Shown: positions 17,201 through 24,929, counted from the stretch's first letter. The stretch: DNA of 64,000 nucleotides from Actinoplanes xinjiangensis (GCF_003148685.1 NZ_QGGR01000026.1:58012-122011); one strand, 5' to 3'. Translations and numbers: made by a program. Notes: generated by a model not told the origin, from the sequence alone.

Positions 17201-17401
17201 GAGCGGCGGCTGTTCTTCGTCGGCCTGACCCGTGCCCAGGACCGTCTCTACGTGAGCCATGCGGCGAAGCGGTTCCGCCACGGCAGTGAGCGGGAGCAGT
17301 CCCCGACGCCGTTCCTCGACGTGATCGATTCCGGACTCTTCGAGAAACTGGGCGAGGCCACGCCCGCTCGTCCGAAGGACCGGCAGCTCAGGTTGCTGTA
17401 G
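14288..17401 (+). CDS. EndoQ-like PHP nuclease fused to UvrD/Rep-type DNA helicase
   Basis: A 1037-residue two-part protein. Residues 1 to about 420 resemble TIGR00375/endonuclease Q: a PHP domain opening ADLHIHSRFSRACSRDL, with SVEIS, IPAHIWTPWFSALG, SNSDAHS, and a Cys cluster CGVN...CPECGRPLT near residues 275-295. Endonuclease Q nicks DNA 5' of deaminated bases. A Lys/Pro-rich linker follows (about 433-470), then a complete SF1 helicase: GPGTGKTRTL, TFTRRAAAELKERL, FVDEYQDVDD, GDPDQAIYSFRGAD, LTRNYRSS, NLLTLHAAKGLEF, RRLFFVGLTRAQDRL. Damage incision coupled to unwinding is the inferred role. GTG 14288 matches the EndoQ N-terminus; GTG 14231 and ATG 14279 are alternatives. Confidence 0.88.
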   Translation: MEVSTDTYVADLHIHSRFSRACSRDLTLPNLAWWARRKGIALLGTGDFTHPAWFEHLRESLEPAEPGLFRLVDEKPVTRRLPGSLRGSTPARFMLSVEISTIYKRDDKTRKVHHLLYAPDFASVEKINTALSRIGNLTADGRPILGLDSRDLLEITLEAGGYLIPAHIWTPWFSALGSKSGFDAIADCYADLADHVTAVETGLSSDPAMNWRVSGLDRYRLVSNSDAHSPAALAREATLFTGTPDYFAVRDGIGLAGTLEFFPEEGKYHADGHRACGVNWEPARTRAANGRCPECGRPLTVGVLSRVEDLADRPEGFHRDDHVEHLIQLHEIIGEIHGVGPKSKTVESQLNHLVATLGAELDILRKVPVDEIGKAGGDELREAITRLRRGDVRRVPGYDGEYGVITLFDPGELRNRSSAPQVETLFDFPAAQPKPRAEPVKEKAKTKPAKEKPAPPPLAPPPSPHEPFEPMLAGMEEVGTGLLDRLDAMQRVAASAPGGPLLIVAGPGTGKTRTLTHRIAYLCAELGVFPERCLAITFTRRAAAELKERLESLLGDVAEDITVGTFHSLGLTLLKENPKAAGLGSGWRIADEQEQAQAREQAGDDDTAYRKLLRQQDLVDLDDLISVPVTLLREDPALVEKYRRRWQWIFVDEYQDVDDLQYELLRLLSPADGNLCAIGDPDQAIYSFRGADVQYFLRFNADFVDARLVRLTRNYRSSAPILAAAVQAIAPTTLVSGRRLDPARLDPEASLVGRYTARSVADEADFVVRTIDELVGGLSHRSLDSGRIDSRAAVAGNLSFSDIAVLYRTDAQSGPIMDALSRAGIPVQKRSHNRLRDRPGVPEIARELRHAGGAGGSLASRVRAAGQALAQRVVAPTLDGEQLAPEDVRLAAELLLPLADRVDDDLPLFLQQLATGAEVDALDPRAEAVNLLTLHAAKGLEFPVVFLVGCEDGLLPLRWPGSTPSEEEVAEERRLFFVGLTRAQDRLYVSHAAKRFRHGSEREQSPTPFLDVIDSGLFEKLGEATPARPKDRQLRLL

Positions 17402-18068
17402 CTAGAAGGAAGCCGACCAGCAGGGCGGGCCCGAACGGGATCGGCCGCCCTTTACGGGTCACCAGCAACCAGGCGGCGATCGAGCCGTTGAGCAGGTGGG
17501 CGGTGCCGAGGCAGACGGCCACCGCCGGCCAGCCCGCGAACCCGAGCAGGAACGCCAGTGCCGCCCCCAGTTTCACGTCGCCGAGGCCGAGTCCGTGCCC
17601 GGGTAACAGGGCGATCGCCAGATAGGCGGCGCCGACCAGCAGGCCTGCGGCCAGTGCCGGAACGATCCGGTCCGGCGCGAGCAGGGCGAGCGGGATTCCC
17701 CCGGCCAGCGCGAACATGCCGACCAGCCGGTCGGGCAGCCGCAGGCAGCCCAGGTCGATCATCGCCAGCAGCAGCCCGGGGATCGCCGCGAGCAGGTGCA
17801 CGGGCAGTTGCGGCACCGGACCGAGAGCGGCCGCCAGCACGCCGGCGGCCAGCGCGAACGTCACCGACGGCCAGTGCCCACCGGCACCGCAGGCCGGTCC
17901 GGCGTGGATCCATCCGGCTGCTCCCGCTGGGTACGCCCGCCCGCACCGGCCGCACGCGGAGCGGGCCGGCGTTCCGAAGGGGACGGTCAGCCGATGGGCG
18001 ATCCGGGGCAGGAAGGCCCCGGCCGCCGCACCGAAGAGCATCGACAAGATCACCAGTTGTGACGACAC
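17388..18068 (-). CDS. Prepilin peptidase (A24 family)
   Basis: A 226-residue polytopic membrane aspartyl protease. It shows an N-terminal Cys motif (CGRCGRAYP, then ACGAGGHW) and the two catalytic Asp regions IDLGCLRLPD and GLGLGDVKLG. It would cleave class III signal peptides of type IV or Tad pilins, but no pilus genes are nearby, so it is an orphan here. It overlaps the convergent EndoQ-helicase 3' end by 14 nt and is divergent from the LppU-like gene. Confidence 0.88.
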   Translation of the reverse strand: MSSQLVILSMLFGAAAGAFLPRIAHRLTVPFGTPARSACGRCGRAYPAGAAGWIHAGPACGAGGHWPSVTFALAAGVLAAALGPVPQLPVHLLAAIPGLLLAMIDLGCLRLPDRLVGMFALAGGIPLALLAPDRIVPALAAGLLVGAAYLAIALLPGHGLGLGDVKLGAALAFLLGFAGWPAVAVCLGTAHLLNGSIAAWLLVTRKGRPIPFGPALLVGFLLATAT

Positions 18069-18144
18069 GAAGGTGAAAGGTATCCGATCGTCCGCCGCAC
18101 GCTACGGTGGCAGGCGGCGCAGACCGCTCCCGGAGGGACCCCCG

Positions 18145-18738
18145 ATGTCGCAGAACGGGCCGCACTCCGGCCAGTCATGGTCGAGCGGCGCCCCTGAGCA
18201 GCCATACGCCGAGCCGTCGGATCCGTGGGGCGGCCATGCGCAGGAGATCCCCCAGCAGCAGGCTTTCGCGCCGCCGCCGGAGTGGCAGAAACCCGAGTGG
18301 AAGAAGCCCCCGGCCCGTCGCGGGTTCGCGATGGGTGCCACGGTCGCCGCGCTGAGTGTGCTGATCGGCGGCGGCGTGGCCACCGCGGCCTGGTTTCTGC
18401 TGGGCAGCGAGAAGGAACCGGCGGACGGTGGCATGGCGGTGGCCACCACACCGGCCGTGCCCGGGGCGCGACCGCAGCCCAGTGCGGACGCCCGGTTCGC
18501 GGCGAAGGGTCAGTGTGTCCGCAACGAGGGCACGAACACGGAGCCGAAGCTGCGGATCGTGGTGTGTACGGCGAACACGTACGAGATCTTGAAGCGCGTC
18601 GACGGCCGTACCACGGGGGAGAGGGACGCGGTACGAAAGTGCGCGACCGTGCCGAAGTATACGAAGTGGTACTACTACGACACTGAGTACGACGACGTCG
18701 ATTTTGTCCTCTGCCTGCGCGAGTATGAGCCCCTCTAG
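18145..18738 (+). CDS. LppU/SCO3897-like membrane-anchored protein
   Basis: A 197-residue protein. Residues 1-57 are Pro/Gln-rich and cytoplasmic; one membrane segment follows (FAMGATVAALSVLIGGGVATAAWFLL), then an exported C-terminal domain of about 80 residues (KGQCVRNEGTNTEPKLRIVVC, WYYYDTEYDDVDFVLCLREY) with four Cys, typical of the LppU/SCO3897 group. Function is unknown. GGAGGG at 18132-18137 precedes ATG 18145, and TACGGT at 18105-18110 is a possible -10. Its stop codon sits in the first CTAG of the operator region downstream. Confidence 0.75.
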   Translation: MSQNGPHSGQSWSSGAPEQPYAEPSDPWGGHAQEIPQQQAFAPPPEWQKPEWKKPPARRGFAMGATVAALSVLIGGGVATAAWFLLGSEKEPADGGMAVATTPAVPGARPQPSADARFAAKGQCVRNEGTNTEPKLRIVVCTANTYEILKRVDGRTTGERDAVRKCATVPKYTKWYYYDTEYDDVDFVLCLREYEPL

Positions 18739-18821
18739 CGCTTTCTAGCGGCACAGCTAGACCAGCTTAGAGGGTGATATCGAGCGGACTCTAGCGCTGA
18801 CGCTAGACAGCCCGATACGGT
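18735..18821. promoter_or_regulatory. CTAG-rich operator region and -10 element of the orphan ATPase gene
   Basis: Five CTAG tetramers fall within 72 bp (18735, 18745, 18757, 18791, 18803), four of them in CTAGCG or CGCTAG context. TCTAGCG (18790-18796) and CGCTAGA (18801-18807) form a perfect inverted repeat with a 4-nt spacer just upstream of the -10 TACGGT (18816-18821). ATG 18830 follows 8 nt later. The position suggests a repressor or activator site. Confidence 0.5.
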
Positions 18822-18829
18822 GCTACGTC

Positions 18830-20035
18830 ATGGATCCGGTACGGAACCCGTACGCTCCCGGCGCTGGTCAGCGCCCGCCCGAGCTGGCCGGACGCGGCCG
18901 TGAGCTGGACGCCTTCGACGTGGTTCTGGAGCGGGTGGCCCGCGGCCGGCCGGAGCGGAGTCTGGTCCTGACCGGCCTCCGTGGCGTCGGCAAGACGGTG
19001 CTGCTCAACACGCTGCGGTCGGCCGCGATCGGTCGCCTCTGGGGCACCGGCAAGATCGAGGCACGACCCGATCAGTCACTGCGCCGCCCGGTCTCCGGCG
19101 CGCTGCACATGGCGATCCGGGAGCTGGCTCCACACCACCGCGATCCGGACCGGGTGGACGAGGTGCTGGGCGTACTCAAGGCGTTCGCGCTGCGGGCCAA
19201 CGACGGCAACAGCAAGCTCCGCGACCGGTGGGCACCCGGCATCGATGTGCCCGCGGCCCGGGGGCGTGCCGACTCCGGCGACATCGAGATCGACCTGGTC
19301 GAGTTGTTCACCGACGCGGCGTCTCTGGCCACCGACGTGGGCACCGGGATCGCCCTGTTCATCGACGAGATGCAGGACCTGAGCGCGACCGACGTATCGG
19401 CTCTCTGCGCGGCCTGCCACGAGTTGTCCCAGCTGGGCGCACCGTTGATCGTGGTGGGCGCCGGGCTGCCCCACCTGCCGGCCGTGCTGTCGGCGGCCAA
19501 GTCCTACTCGGAACGGCTCTTCCGCTACGCACGGATCGACCGCCTCGACCGGGACGCCGCCGACCTGGCACTGGGCGTGCCCGCCGAGCGGGAGGGCGTG
19601 GAGTACGACCAGGAGGCGCTCGACCTGCTCTACGAGAAGTCCGGCGGGTACCCGTACTTCGTCCAGGCCTACGGCAAAGCCACCTGGGATCACGCGCCCC
19701 AGACGCCGATCACCGCGGACGACGTGCGGGTGGCCGCGCCGGAGGCGGAGGGTGAGCTGGCGGTCGGCTTCTTCGGCTCCCGGTTCGAGCGGGCCACCCC
19801 GGCGGAGCGGGAGTACATGCGGGCCATGGCGGCGCTCTCCGACGATCCGGGTAACGACATGGACGCCGCAGTGCCGACCTCCGAGATCGCGATCTCCCTC
19901 GGCCGCAAGCCGGCCAGCCTCTCCCCGGCCCGGGACGCGCTGATCAGAAAGGGACTCATCTACTCCGGCGAGCGGGGAACCGTCGCGTTCACCGTCCCGC
20001 ACTTCGGCCGCTACCTCAGGACACAGCCGGTATGA
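18830..20035 (+). CDS. Orphan AAA+/STAND-type ATPase with C-terminal winged helix
   Basis: A 401-residue cytoplasmic protein. An opening NPYAPGAGQRPPELAGRGREL is followed by Walker A (LTGLRGVGKTVLL, residue ~47), Walker B (IALFIDEMQDLS, ~180), and the sensor region IVVGAGLPHLP. A winged-helix-like C-terminus (TSEIAISLGRKPASLSPARDALIRKGLI) ends the protein. The layout resembles Orc1/Cdc6-like archaeal ATPases that are widespread but unstudied in actinobacteria. No partner gene is evident. A DNA-related role is an inference from the winged helix. Confidence 0.75.
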   Translation: MDPVRNPYAPGAGQRPPELAGRGRELDAFDVVLERVARGRPERSLVLTGLRGVGKTVLLNTLRSAAIGRLWGTGKIEARPDQSLRRPVSGALHMAIRELAPHHRDPDRVDEVLGVLKAFALRANDGNSKLRDRWAPGIDVPAARGRADSGDIEIDLVELFTDAASLATDVGTGIALFIDEMQDLSATDVSALCAACHELSQLGAPLIVVGAGLPHLPAVLSAAKSYSERLFRYARIDRLDRDAADLALGVPAEREGVEYDQEALDLLYEKSGGYPYFVQAYGKATWDHAPQTPITADDVRVAAPEAEGELAVGFFGSRFERATPAEREYMRAMAALSDDPGNDMDAAVPTSEIAISLGRKPASLSPARDALIRKGLIYSGERGTVAFTVPHFGRYLRTQPV

Positions 20036-20050
20036 GGGCGAGGTTGTGGG

Positions 20051-20056
20051 TATAAC
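20051..20056 (+). promoter_or_regulatory. -10 element of the leaderless doxX-like gene
   Basis: TATAAC, 6 nt upstream of ATG 20063 (and 3 nt upstream of GTG 20060), so ATG 20063 is the better leaderless start. Confidence 0.5.
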
Positions 20057-20062
20057 CGGGTG

Positions 20063-20572
20063 ATGAGGCCCGTACGCACCGCAGCCCGTGCCCTGCTCGC
20101 GTCGATCTTCGTGGTCGACGGCATCCGCACCCTGAACCAGCCGGAGACCCGCGCCGACGCGGTCCGCCCGCTCACCGACCGGGTGACGCCGCTGTTGGAG
20201 CGGACCGATCCACGCCTGCCGACCGACCCGCTCACCCTGGTCCGGGTCAAGGCGGCCGCCGACGTGGTGGCCGGTCTGGCCCTCGCCACCGGGCGGTTCA
20301 CCCGGCCGGCCGCGGCGGTCCTGGCGGCCGGGCTCATCCCGCACACCCTGACCGAGAAGGGCGACCGCGACAACCTGCTGCGCAATCTCGGCCTGCTCGG
20401 CGGGCTCCTGCTGGCCGCGGTCGACACAGAAGGTCGCCCCAGTCTTCATTATCGGACATCGCATGCGATCGACCGGAGCCAGCGGACGATGCGGCGCGCG
20501 GTGCGGACCGCCCGCCGGGAGGCCAAGATCGCCGCCGCCTCCGCCGTTGCAGCGCGCAGATTGCCCGGCTAA
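20063..20572 (+). CDS. DoxX family membrane protein
   Basis: About 169 residues (MRPVRTAARALLASIFVVDGIRTL). It has four hydrophobic segments, among them VVAGLALATGRF and RPAAAVLAAGLIPHTL, and a basic C-terminus. DoxX-like proteins are small integral membrane proteins; the mycobacterial one is linked to detoxification and redox homeostasis. It follows the ATPase by 27 nt but has its own strong -10. Confidence 0.8.
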   Translation: MRPVRTAARALLASIFVVDGIRTLNQPETRADAVRPLTDRVTPLLERTDPRLPTDPLTLVRVKAAADVVAGLALATGRFTRPAAAVLAAGLIPHTLTEKGDRDNLLRNLGLLGGLLLAAVDTEGRPSLHYRTSHAIDRSQRTMRRAVRTARREAKIAAASAVAARRLPG

Positions 20573-20753
20573 CAACCTTATTGCGGCCTTTGCGTTAAAG
20601 CGGACGAGGGGCCGCGCGGTCGGTCAGCGCCTTCTAAGCTCGCTTCCGCTCGGCAACGCCCTGCCGCCGTTCCCTACCGCTGCGCTCTTCGCGTACGCGG
20701 GCGGGTCGATCGGCAGGACGTGCCGTGCCCGGGGACGAGACGGGGGTCGCGCC

Positions 20754-22247
20754 ATGCCGGCAATCAGGAGAATCGCGCACAACGCCGCGCGCATGCGGTC
20801 CGGACTGTTCGCCGTCGGCGTGCTGGTCACGGCCGCGATCATCACCCATTACATCGAGCGGTACGGCCTGAGCACCCTCGCCGTCGAACACGAGGCGATC
20901 CGGGGCTGGCTGGCCGGGGACGGGCTCTACGCGTACCGCTCCCCGAAGAATGAAGCAGGCGCCGCCCTGCCCCCCGCACTCGCGCTGCTCATCGCGCCTC
21001 TCACCTTGTTGCCGTTGCGCACCGCCGGTGGGCTGCTCGCCCTCGGCGGACTCGCCGCACTCCTGCTCACCACCCTGGTCGTCGCCGGGCCGGTCGCCCG
21101 CCGGCATGGGCGGCGCCGCACCCCGTTCGTGCTGGCCGTGGCCGCCCTGGCGCTACTCGCCGAACCGGTCCGCGCCGCCGTCGGTCTCGGCCGCCCGGAA
21201 CTCCTGATCCTCGCCCTGCTCGCCGCCGACCTGGTTGGGCTGCGCCGTGCGGCCCGGGTCCGAGACCGGTCCCTGGCCGCCCTTCTGCGGTCCCGCCGCT
21301 CCCCCCGCGCCCGCTCACCGCTCACCGGCCGCCGGTTCAGCGCGAGCCCGTTCGCCGACGGCCGCCCTCGCGGCTCCCGGATCGTCCACGCATTCCGGGC
21401 CACCCTCCGGCCGCACTGTTCGGGCGATCTGTCGGAATCATCGAAGCGCTCCGAGTCGACCCGGCGCGAGATCGGCCTGTCCGGCGGCGGCACCCTGCGC
21501 CGTCTCTGGACGAGCGGATCCTGGGCCGGCGCCGGCACCGGACTCGCCGTCACCTTCAGCGCGACGGCCCTCCTCTTCGTCATCTACCTGCTGGTCACGC
21601 GGCAGCGCCGGGCCGCGCTCACCGCCCTGACCACCGCGGCGGTGGTCACCCTGGGCGTCCTGGTCGCGGCTCCCACCGAAACCCTCACGTGGTACGGGAC
21701 GACGATGTGGGAACTGGCCCGCCCCGCCCCGGTCAGCGACCTCGACAACCAGTCCCTGGCCGGCGTGATGGCCCGGCTGTACGGCTTCCCCGCCCCGCCC
21801 GTCCTCGTCTGGTTCGCGTTCGGCATCCTGCTCGTGGCCGTCGGCCTGATCCGGGCCCGCTCCGCCCACACCGAAGGCGACGAGGTGGCCGCCTTCACCC
21901 TGATCGGCCTGACCGCAGCCGTCGCGGGCCCGGTGACCACCGCCGCCGAGAGCCTGTGGCTGCTTCCCGCCATCCTGGTCCTCGCCGACGCCGGCGTACG
22001 CAGCCGCCTCGGCATCCGGGTACCCCGGTCGACCCGCCGCACCGGCACCGTCTACCTCGCCGCGGCCGGTATCGGCTACCTGATCCTGATCGCCGCGCCG
22101 GTCTGGTCGCTCCGCTGGAACGTGCCCGCGCTGGCCCTGATCCTGCTGGTCAACGTCCTCCCGTGGCGCCAGGGATCGCCCGCTATGCCGACCGTCCGCG
22201 CCGCTCCCCACCGCCGGGCGGCCATCCCCCTGCCGAGGGGCGGCTGA
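20754..22247 (+). CDS. GT87-family (DUF2029) membrane glycosyltransferase with a hydrophilic insertion
   Basis: A 497-residue multi-spanning protein of the polyprenol-phosphate mannosyltransferase type (PimE-like), acting at the outer face of the membrane. It has VEHEAIRGWLAGDGLYAY, the loop after the first helix typical of GT87. An insertion of about 95 hydrophilic, Arg/Ser-rich residues (roughly 21240-21520) interrupts the helix bundle, and the following helix reads GLAVTFSATALLFVIYLL where active members usually have a K-x-TP motif. The enzyme may therefore be altered. ATG 20754 is chosen; the frame is open further upstream without family similarity. Confidence 0.7.
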   Translation: MPAIRRIAHNAARMRSGLFAVGVLVTAAIITHYIERYGLSTLAVEHEAIRGWLAGDGLYAYRSPKNEAGAALPPALALLIAPLTLLPLRTAGGLLALGGLAALLLTTLVVAGPVARRHGRRRTPFVLAVAALALLAEPVRAAVGLGRPELLILALLAADLVGLRRAARVRDRSLAALLRSRRSPRARSPLTGRRFSASPFADGRPRGSRIVHAFRATLRPHCSGDLSESSKRSESTRREIGLSGGGTLRRLWTSGSWAGAGTGLAVTFSATALLFVIYLLVTRQRRAALTALTTAAVVTLGVLVAAPTETLTWYGTTMWELARPAPVSDLDNQSLAGVMARLYGFPAPPVLVWFAFGILLVAVGLIRARSAHTEGDEVAAFTLIGLTAAVAGPVTTAAESLWLLPAILVLADAGVRSRLGIRVPRSTRRTGTVYLAAAGIGYLILIAAPVWSLRWNVPALALILLVNVLPWRQGSPAMPTVRAAPHRRAAIPLPRGG

Positions 22248-22469
22248 ACCCCGTCTCCGGTTCACACCTGCTCACCACCGGCCCACAGCCGCCGATCCTC
22301 GTCGCTTTCGCCGGAACGCCGGGCGCGGCCGACGACAGCGGCTGGGAACCGGTCTCGTTTCCGCCGACGGGAACAGCACCGAGCTGCGGATATGCGGCGT
22401 TCACCGCCCCGAAGCGGCAGCCCCGAACCGGCTTCGACTGCACGGCCCGAGGCAGGCATCTCGGAGCGA

Positions 22470-22655
22470 CAACGCTCGGCCGCACCGCCCGGGGCCGGGG
22501 TTCATCATGCGACAACGCTCGGCCGCATCGTCCCGTGGCCGGGACCTTCGTGGGCAACGATCGGCCGCATCGCACCGTGGCCGGGAACCTTCGCGGGCAA
22601 CGATCGGCCGCATCGCACCGTGGCCGGGAACCTTCGCGGGCAACGATCGGCCGCG
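22470..22655 (+). repeat. 43-bp tandem repeats
   Basis: Units beginning CAACGATCGGCCGCATCG start at 22470, 22513, 22555, 22598 and 22641 (periods 43, 42, 43, 43). Two central units are identical, the flanking ones diverged, and the last is cut after about 15 bp. It sits in the gap downstream of the GT87 gene. Confidence 0.9.
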
Positions 22656-23001
22656 GCCAATGGTCTGCCTGCGACGACGGGAGCGCACGCAATGCTTATG
22701 TGGGCTGCTGTCATCGCCATGACCCGGTTTCACGCACACAGTCCGCGGATCGTGTGCGCCTATGCATGCCAGGACGTATCCGAGAGCCCACGTTCAGCGA
22801 TTGTGTGCGCTGGCCAACGTCTCGAGCGCTGCCGTCGGCGACGCTGGGCACGTCGAGCATCGCGATCAGGACGGCTGGCGCGGCAGAACTCGCCGGGCCC
22901 GACCGTTCAGAGCTCACGCCGCTTCTGACGCCGACAGCTCTCCAGCCGTAGCGGCGGGCCACAACCGCCTGTGACACCGGCTCGCCGAGGCGGGCAACCG
23001 G
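22656..23001. other. Gap without a gene
   Basis: About 345 bp between the 43-bp array and the moaE stop. No ORF with family features, no RNA gene and no strong hairpin was recognised. The base composition is slightly lower in GC than the flanks. Confidence 0.6.
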
Positions 23002-23715
23002 TCAGGGGCAGTTGACCCATTCTTCGGTGCCGTCGAGGAAGACCTGGCGCTTCCAGATCGGCAGGCGGGCCTTGGCCTCGTCGACCAGGCGGCCACACGC
23101 CGCGAAAGCCGCTGCCCGGTGTGCTGTGCTGACCGAGGCGACAAGCGCTACGTCACCGATCGCCAGTGTGCCGATCCGGTGGGACACGGCCACCGCGTAG
23201 ACGGCCGGGTCCGCGGCAATCTCCTCGGCCACCTCGCGCAGGATCGCGGTAGCGGTCGGGTGCCCCTCGTATTCGAGCAACGTGACACCGCGACCGTGGT
23301 CGTGATCGCGGACGACCCCCTGGAACGAGACGACCGCACCGGCCCGGGGATCGGCGACGGCGGCCTCGTGGGCGGCCAGGTCGAGCGGCTCGTCCACCAC
23401 CGTGGCCAAGGTCACCACCCCGGCGACTGCCGAACCGGAGACACCAGCGGCCGAAGCAAAAGCACCGACAACCGAACCGGAGACGTCAGCAGCCGGAACA
23501 GAAGCACCGACAGCCGAACCGGAGACGCCGGCGGCCGGAGCATCGACAACCGAACCGGAGACGCCGGCGGCCGGAGTAGGAGCACCGTCAGCCGAACCGG
23601 AGACGCCGGCGGCCGGAGCGGGAGCATCGACAGCCGGCTCGGGGGCGTCCGTGGCCGGAGCAGGAGCATCGGCCGGGACGGGGCCGCCGGCTGGAGGGGA
23701 AACGGAGGGGGTCAC
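23002..23715 (-). CDS. moaE: Molybdopterin synthase catalytic subunit MoaE with an Ala/Gly/Ser/Val repeat extension
   Basis: A 237-residue protein. The C-terminal 135 residues are MoaE (VVDEPLDLAAHEAAV, VVSFQGVVRDHDHGRGV, YEGHPTATAILREVAEEIA, VSHRIGTLAIGDVAL, FLDGTEEWVNCP with the active-site Lys region PIWKRQVF). Some 98 residues precede it, mostly a repeat of the type AAGVSGSVVDAPA, far outside the usual MoaE length. GTG 23715 overlaps the moeA stop as GTGA, so the extension is translationally coupled and probably translated. MoaE transfers sulfur from MoaD to precursor Z. Confidence 0.88.
   Translation of the reverse strand: MTPSVSPPAGGPVPADAPAPATDAPEPAVDAPAPAAGVSGSADGAPTPAAGVSGSVVDAPAAGVSGSAVGASVPAADVSGSVVGAFASAAGVSGSAVAGVVTLATVVDEPLDLAAHEAAVADPRAGAVVSFQGVVRDHDHGRGVTLLEYEGHPTATAILREVAEEIAADPAVYAVAVSHRIGTLAIGDVALVASVSTAHRAAAFAACGRLVDEAKARLPIWKRQVFLDGTEEWVNCP
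23430..23633 (-). repeat. In-frame 42/36-bp tandem repeats inside moaE
   Basis: On the plus strand CCGAACCGGAGAC recurs at 23430, 23472, 23514, 23550 and 23592 (periods 42, 42, 36, 42). All periods are multiples of three, so the frame is kept. Confidence 0.9.
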
Positions 23716-24929
23716 GGGCGCTCCCCGGGCATCAGAGGAAGGGGCAGGAAGGGAACCGTGTCGCCGGCGGCAGCCCGGGTGCCGGGCCGGACCACGACGA
23801 AGCCGTGCGAGTTGGCCAGTCCGCGGAGCATGGCCGAACCGACGTGACCGGCCGGAACGGCGGTGCGGCCGGTCGGGTCGAGGGTGGCCAGCGCCAGGTG
23901 GGTGAAGCCGCCACGGCCGGCCACGTCCGCGCCGGCGGTGACCGACGGCAGGGGTGGGAGAGCCCGGCCCTGGAGGCCCGCGAGCAGCGGCGCCACCAGC
24001 GTGACCAGGGCGATCACCGCGGACTGCGGGTTGCCGGGCAGGCCGGCGAGGAAGCGGGACCGCCCGTCCGGGCCGGGGACCCTGGCCAGCAGCATCGGGA
24101 ACCCGGGGCGTACGGCGACGGTGTTGACGATGTACGACCCATCGAGCTCGGCGAGCGCCGGATGCAGATGGTCGACCGGCCCGTGCATGGTGCCGCCGGT
24201 GGTGCAGACCAGATCGGCGGTGTCGAGGGCGACCCGGATCGCGTCCAGGTGGGCGGTGAGGGTGTCCTTGACCGGGCCCTGCACCGACTCCACGGCAGCG
24301 CCGTAGCGCCGCAGCCAGCCGGGCACCTGCGGACCCAGGGAGTCGCGGACCCGGCCTGCTCCGGGTGGCCCGGCGGTCAGCAGTTCGTCGCCGAAGACCA
24401 GCATCGCCGCGCGGGGCTCCGACCGTACCGAAAGAGTCTCGTAACCGCAGGTGGCCGCGACGCCGACGACTGCCGGGTCCACCGGTGTGCCGGCCGGGAA
24501 GAGTTCTTCGCCCTGACGTGCCTCCTCGCCCGGCAGCCGCCAGTCGGGGACGGTGCGCGGCTCGCCGGAGACGCGGCCGTCGGCGCCGGTGACCGAATCC
24601 TCGATCCGGATGAGGGCGGTGGCGTTGGCCGGCACCATCGCGCCGGTGGCGATCTCGACGCAGTCGCCGTCCGCGGTGAGCGGCGGTGGGGTGCCGCCGG
24701 CGAGCACACGACCGACCGGGCGCCATGGGCCGGGACCGCGCACCGCCCACCCGTCGATGCTCGATGTCGGGAAGGCGGGCAGGTCGGTCAGGGTGCGCAA
24801 CGGCTCGGCAAGGGTCCGGCCGTCGGCCACGGCCAGCGGAATGCGCTCCGCGCCGCCGGCCGCGTCACGGCCGGCCTGATAGGCGAGCGTGCGCGCCAGT
24901 TCCCAGTCCACAGGGGTCGACTCGGTCAC
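23712..24929 (-). CDS. moeA: Molybdopterin molybdotransferase MoeA
   Basis: A 405-residue enzyme that inserts molybdate into adenylylated molybdopterin. Visible motifs: LPAFPTSSIDGWAV, VEIATGAMVPANATALIRIED, GEEARQGEELFPAG, VCTTGGTMHGPVDHL (GG-x-S/T-type Mo/MPT-binding loop) and FLAGLPGNPQSA. It is the third gene of the moaC-mogA-moeA-moaE operon, 67 nt after mogA, and overlaps moaE by 4 nt. Confidence 0.93.
   Translation of the reverse strand: MTESTPVDWELARTLAYQAGRDAAGGAERIPLAVADGRTLAEPLRTLTDLPAFPTSSIDGWAVRGPGPWRPVGRVLAGGTPPPLTADGDCVEIATGAMVPANATALIRIEDSVTGADGRVSGEPRTVPDWRLPGEEARQGEELFPAGTPVDPAVVGVAATCGYETLSVRSEPRAAMLVFGDELLTAGPPGAGRVRDSLGPQVPGWLRRYGAAVESVQGPVKDTLTAHLDAIRVALDTADLVCTTGGTMHGPVDHLHPALAELDGSYIVNTVAVRPGFPMLLARVPGPDGRSRFLAGLPGNPQSAVIALVTLVAPLLAGLQGRALPPLPSVTAGADVAGRGGFTHLALATLDPTGRTAVPAGHVGSAMLRGLANSHGFVVVRPGTRAAAGDTVPFLPLPLMPGERP

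Noticed and set aside
22470..22655. CRISPR array in the 43-bp repeats
   Set aside because: Repeats are adjacent with no spacers and no cas genes nearby.
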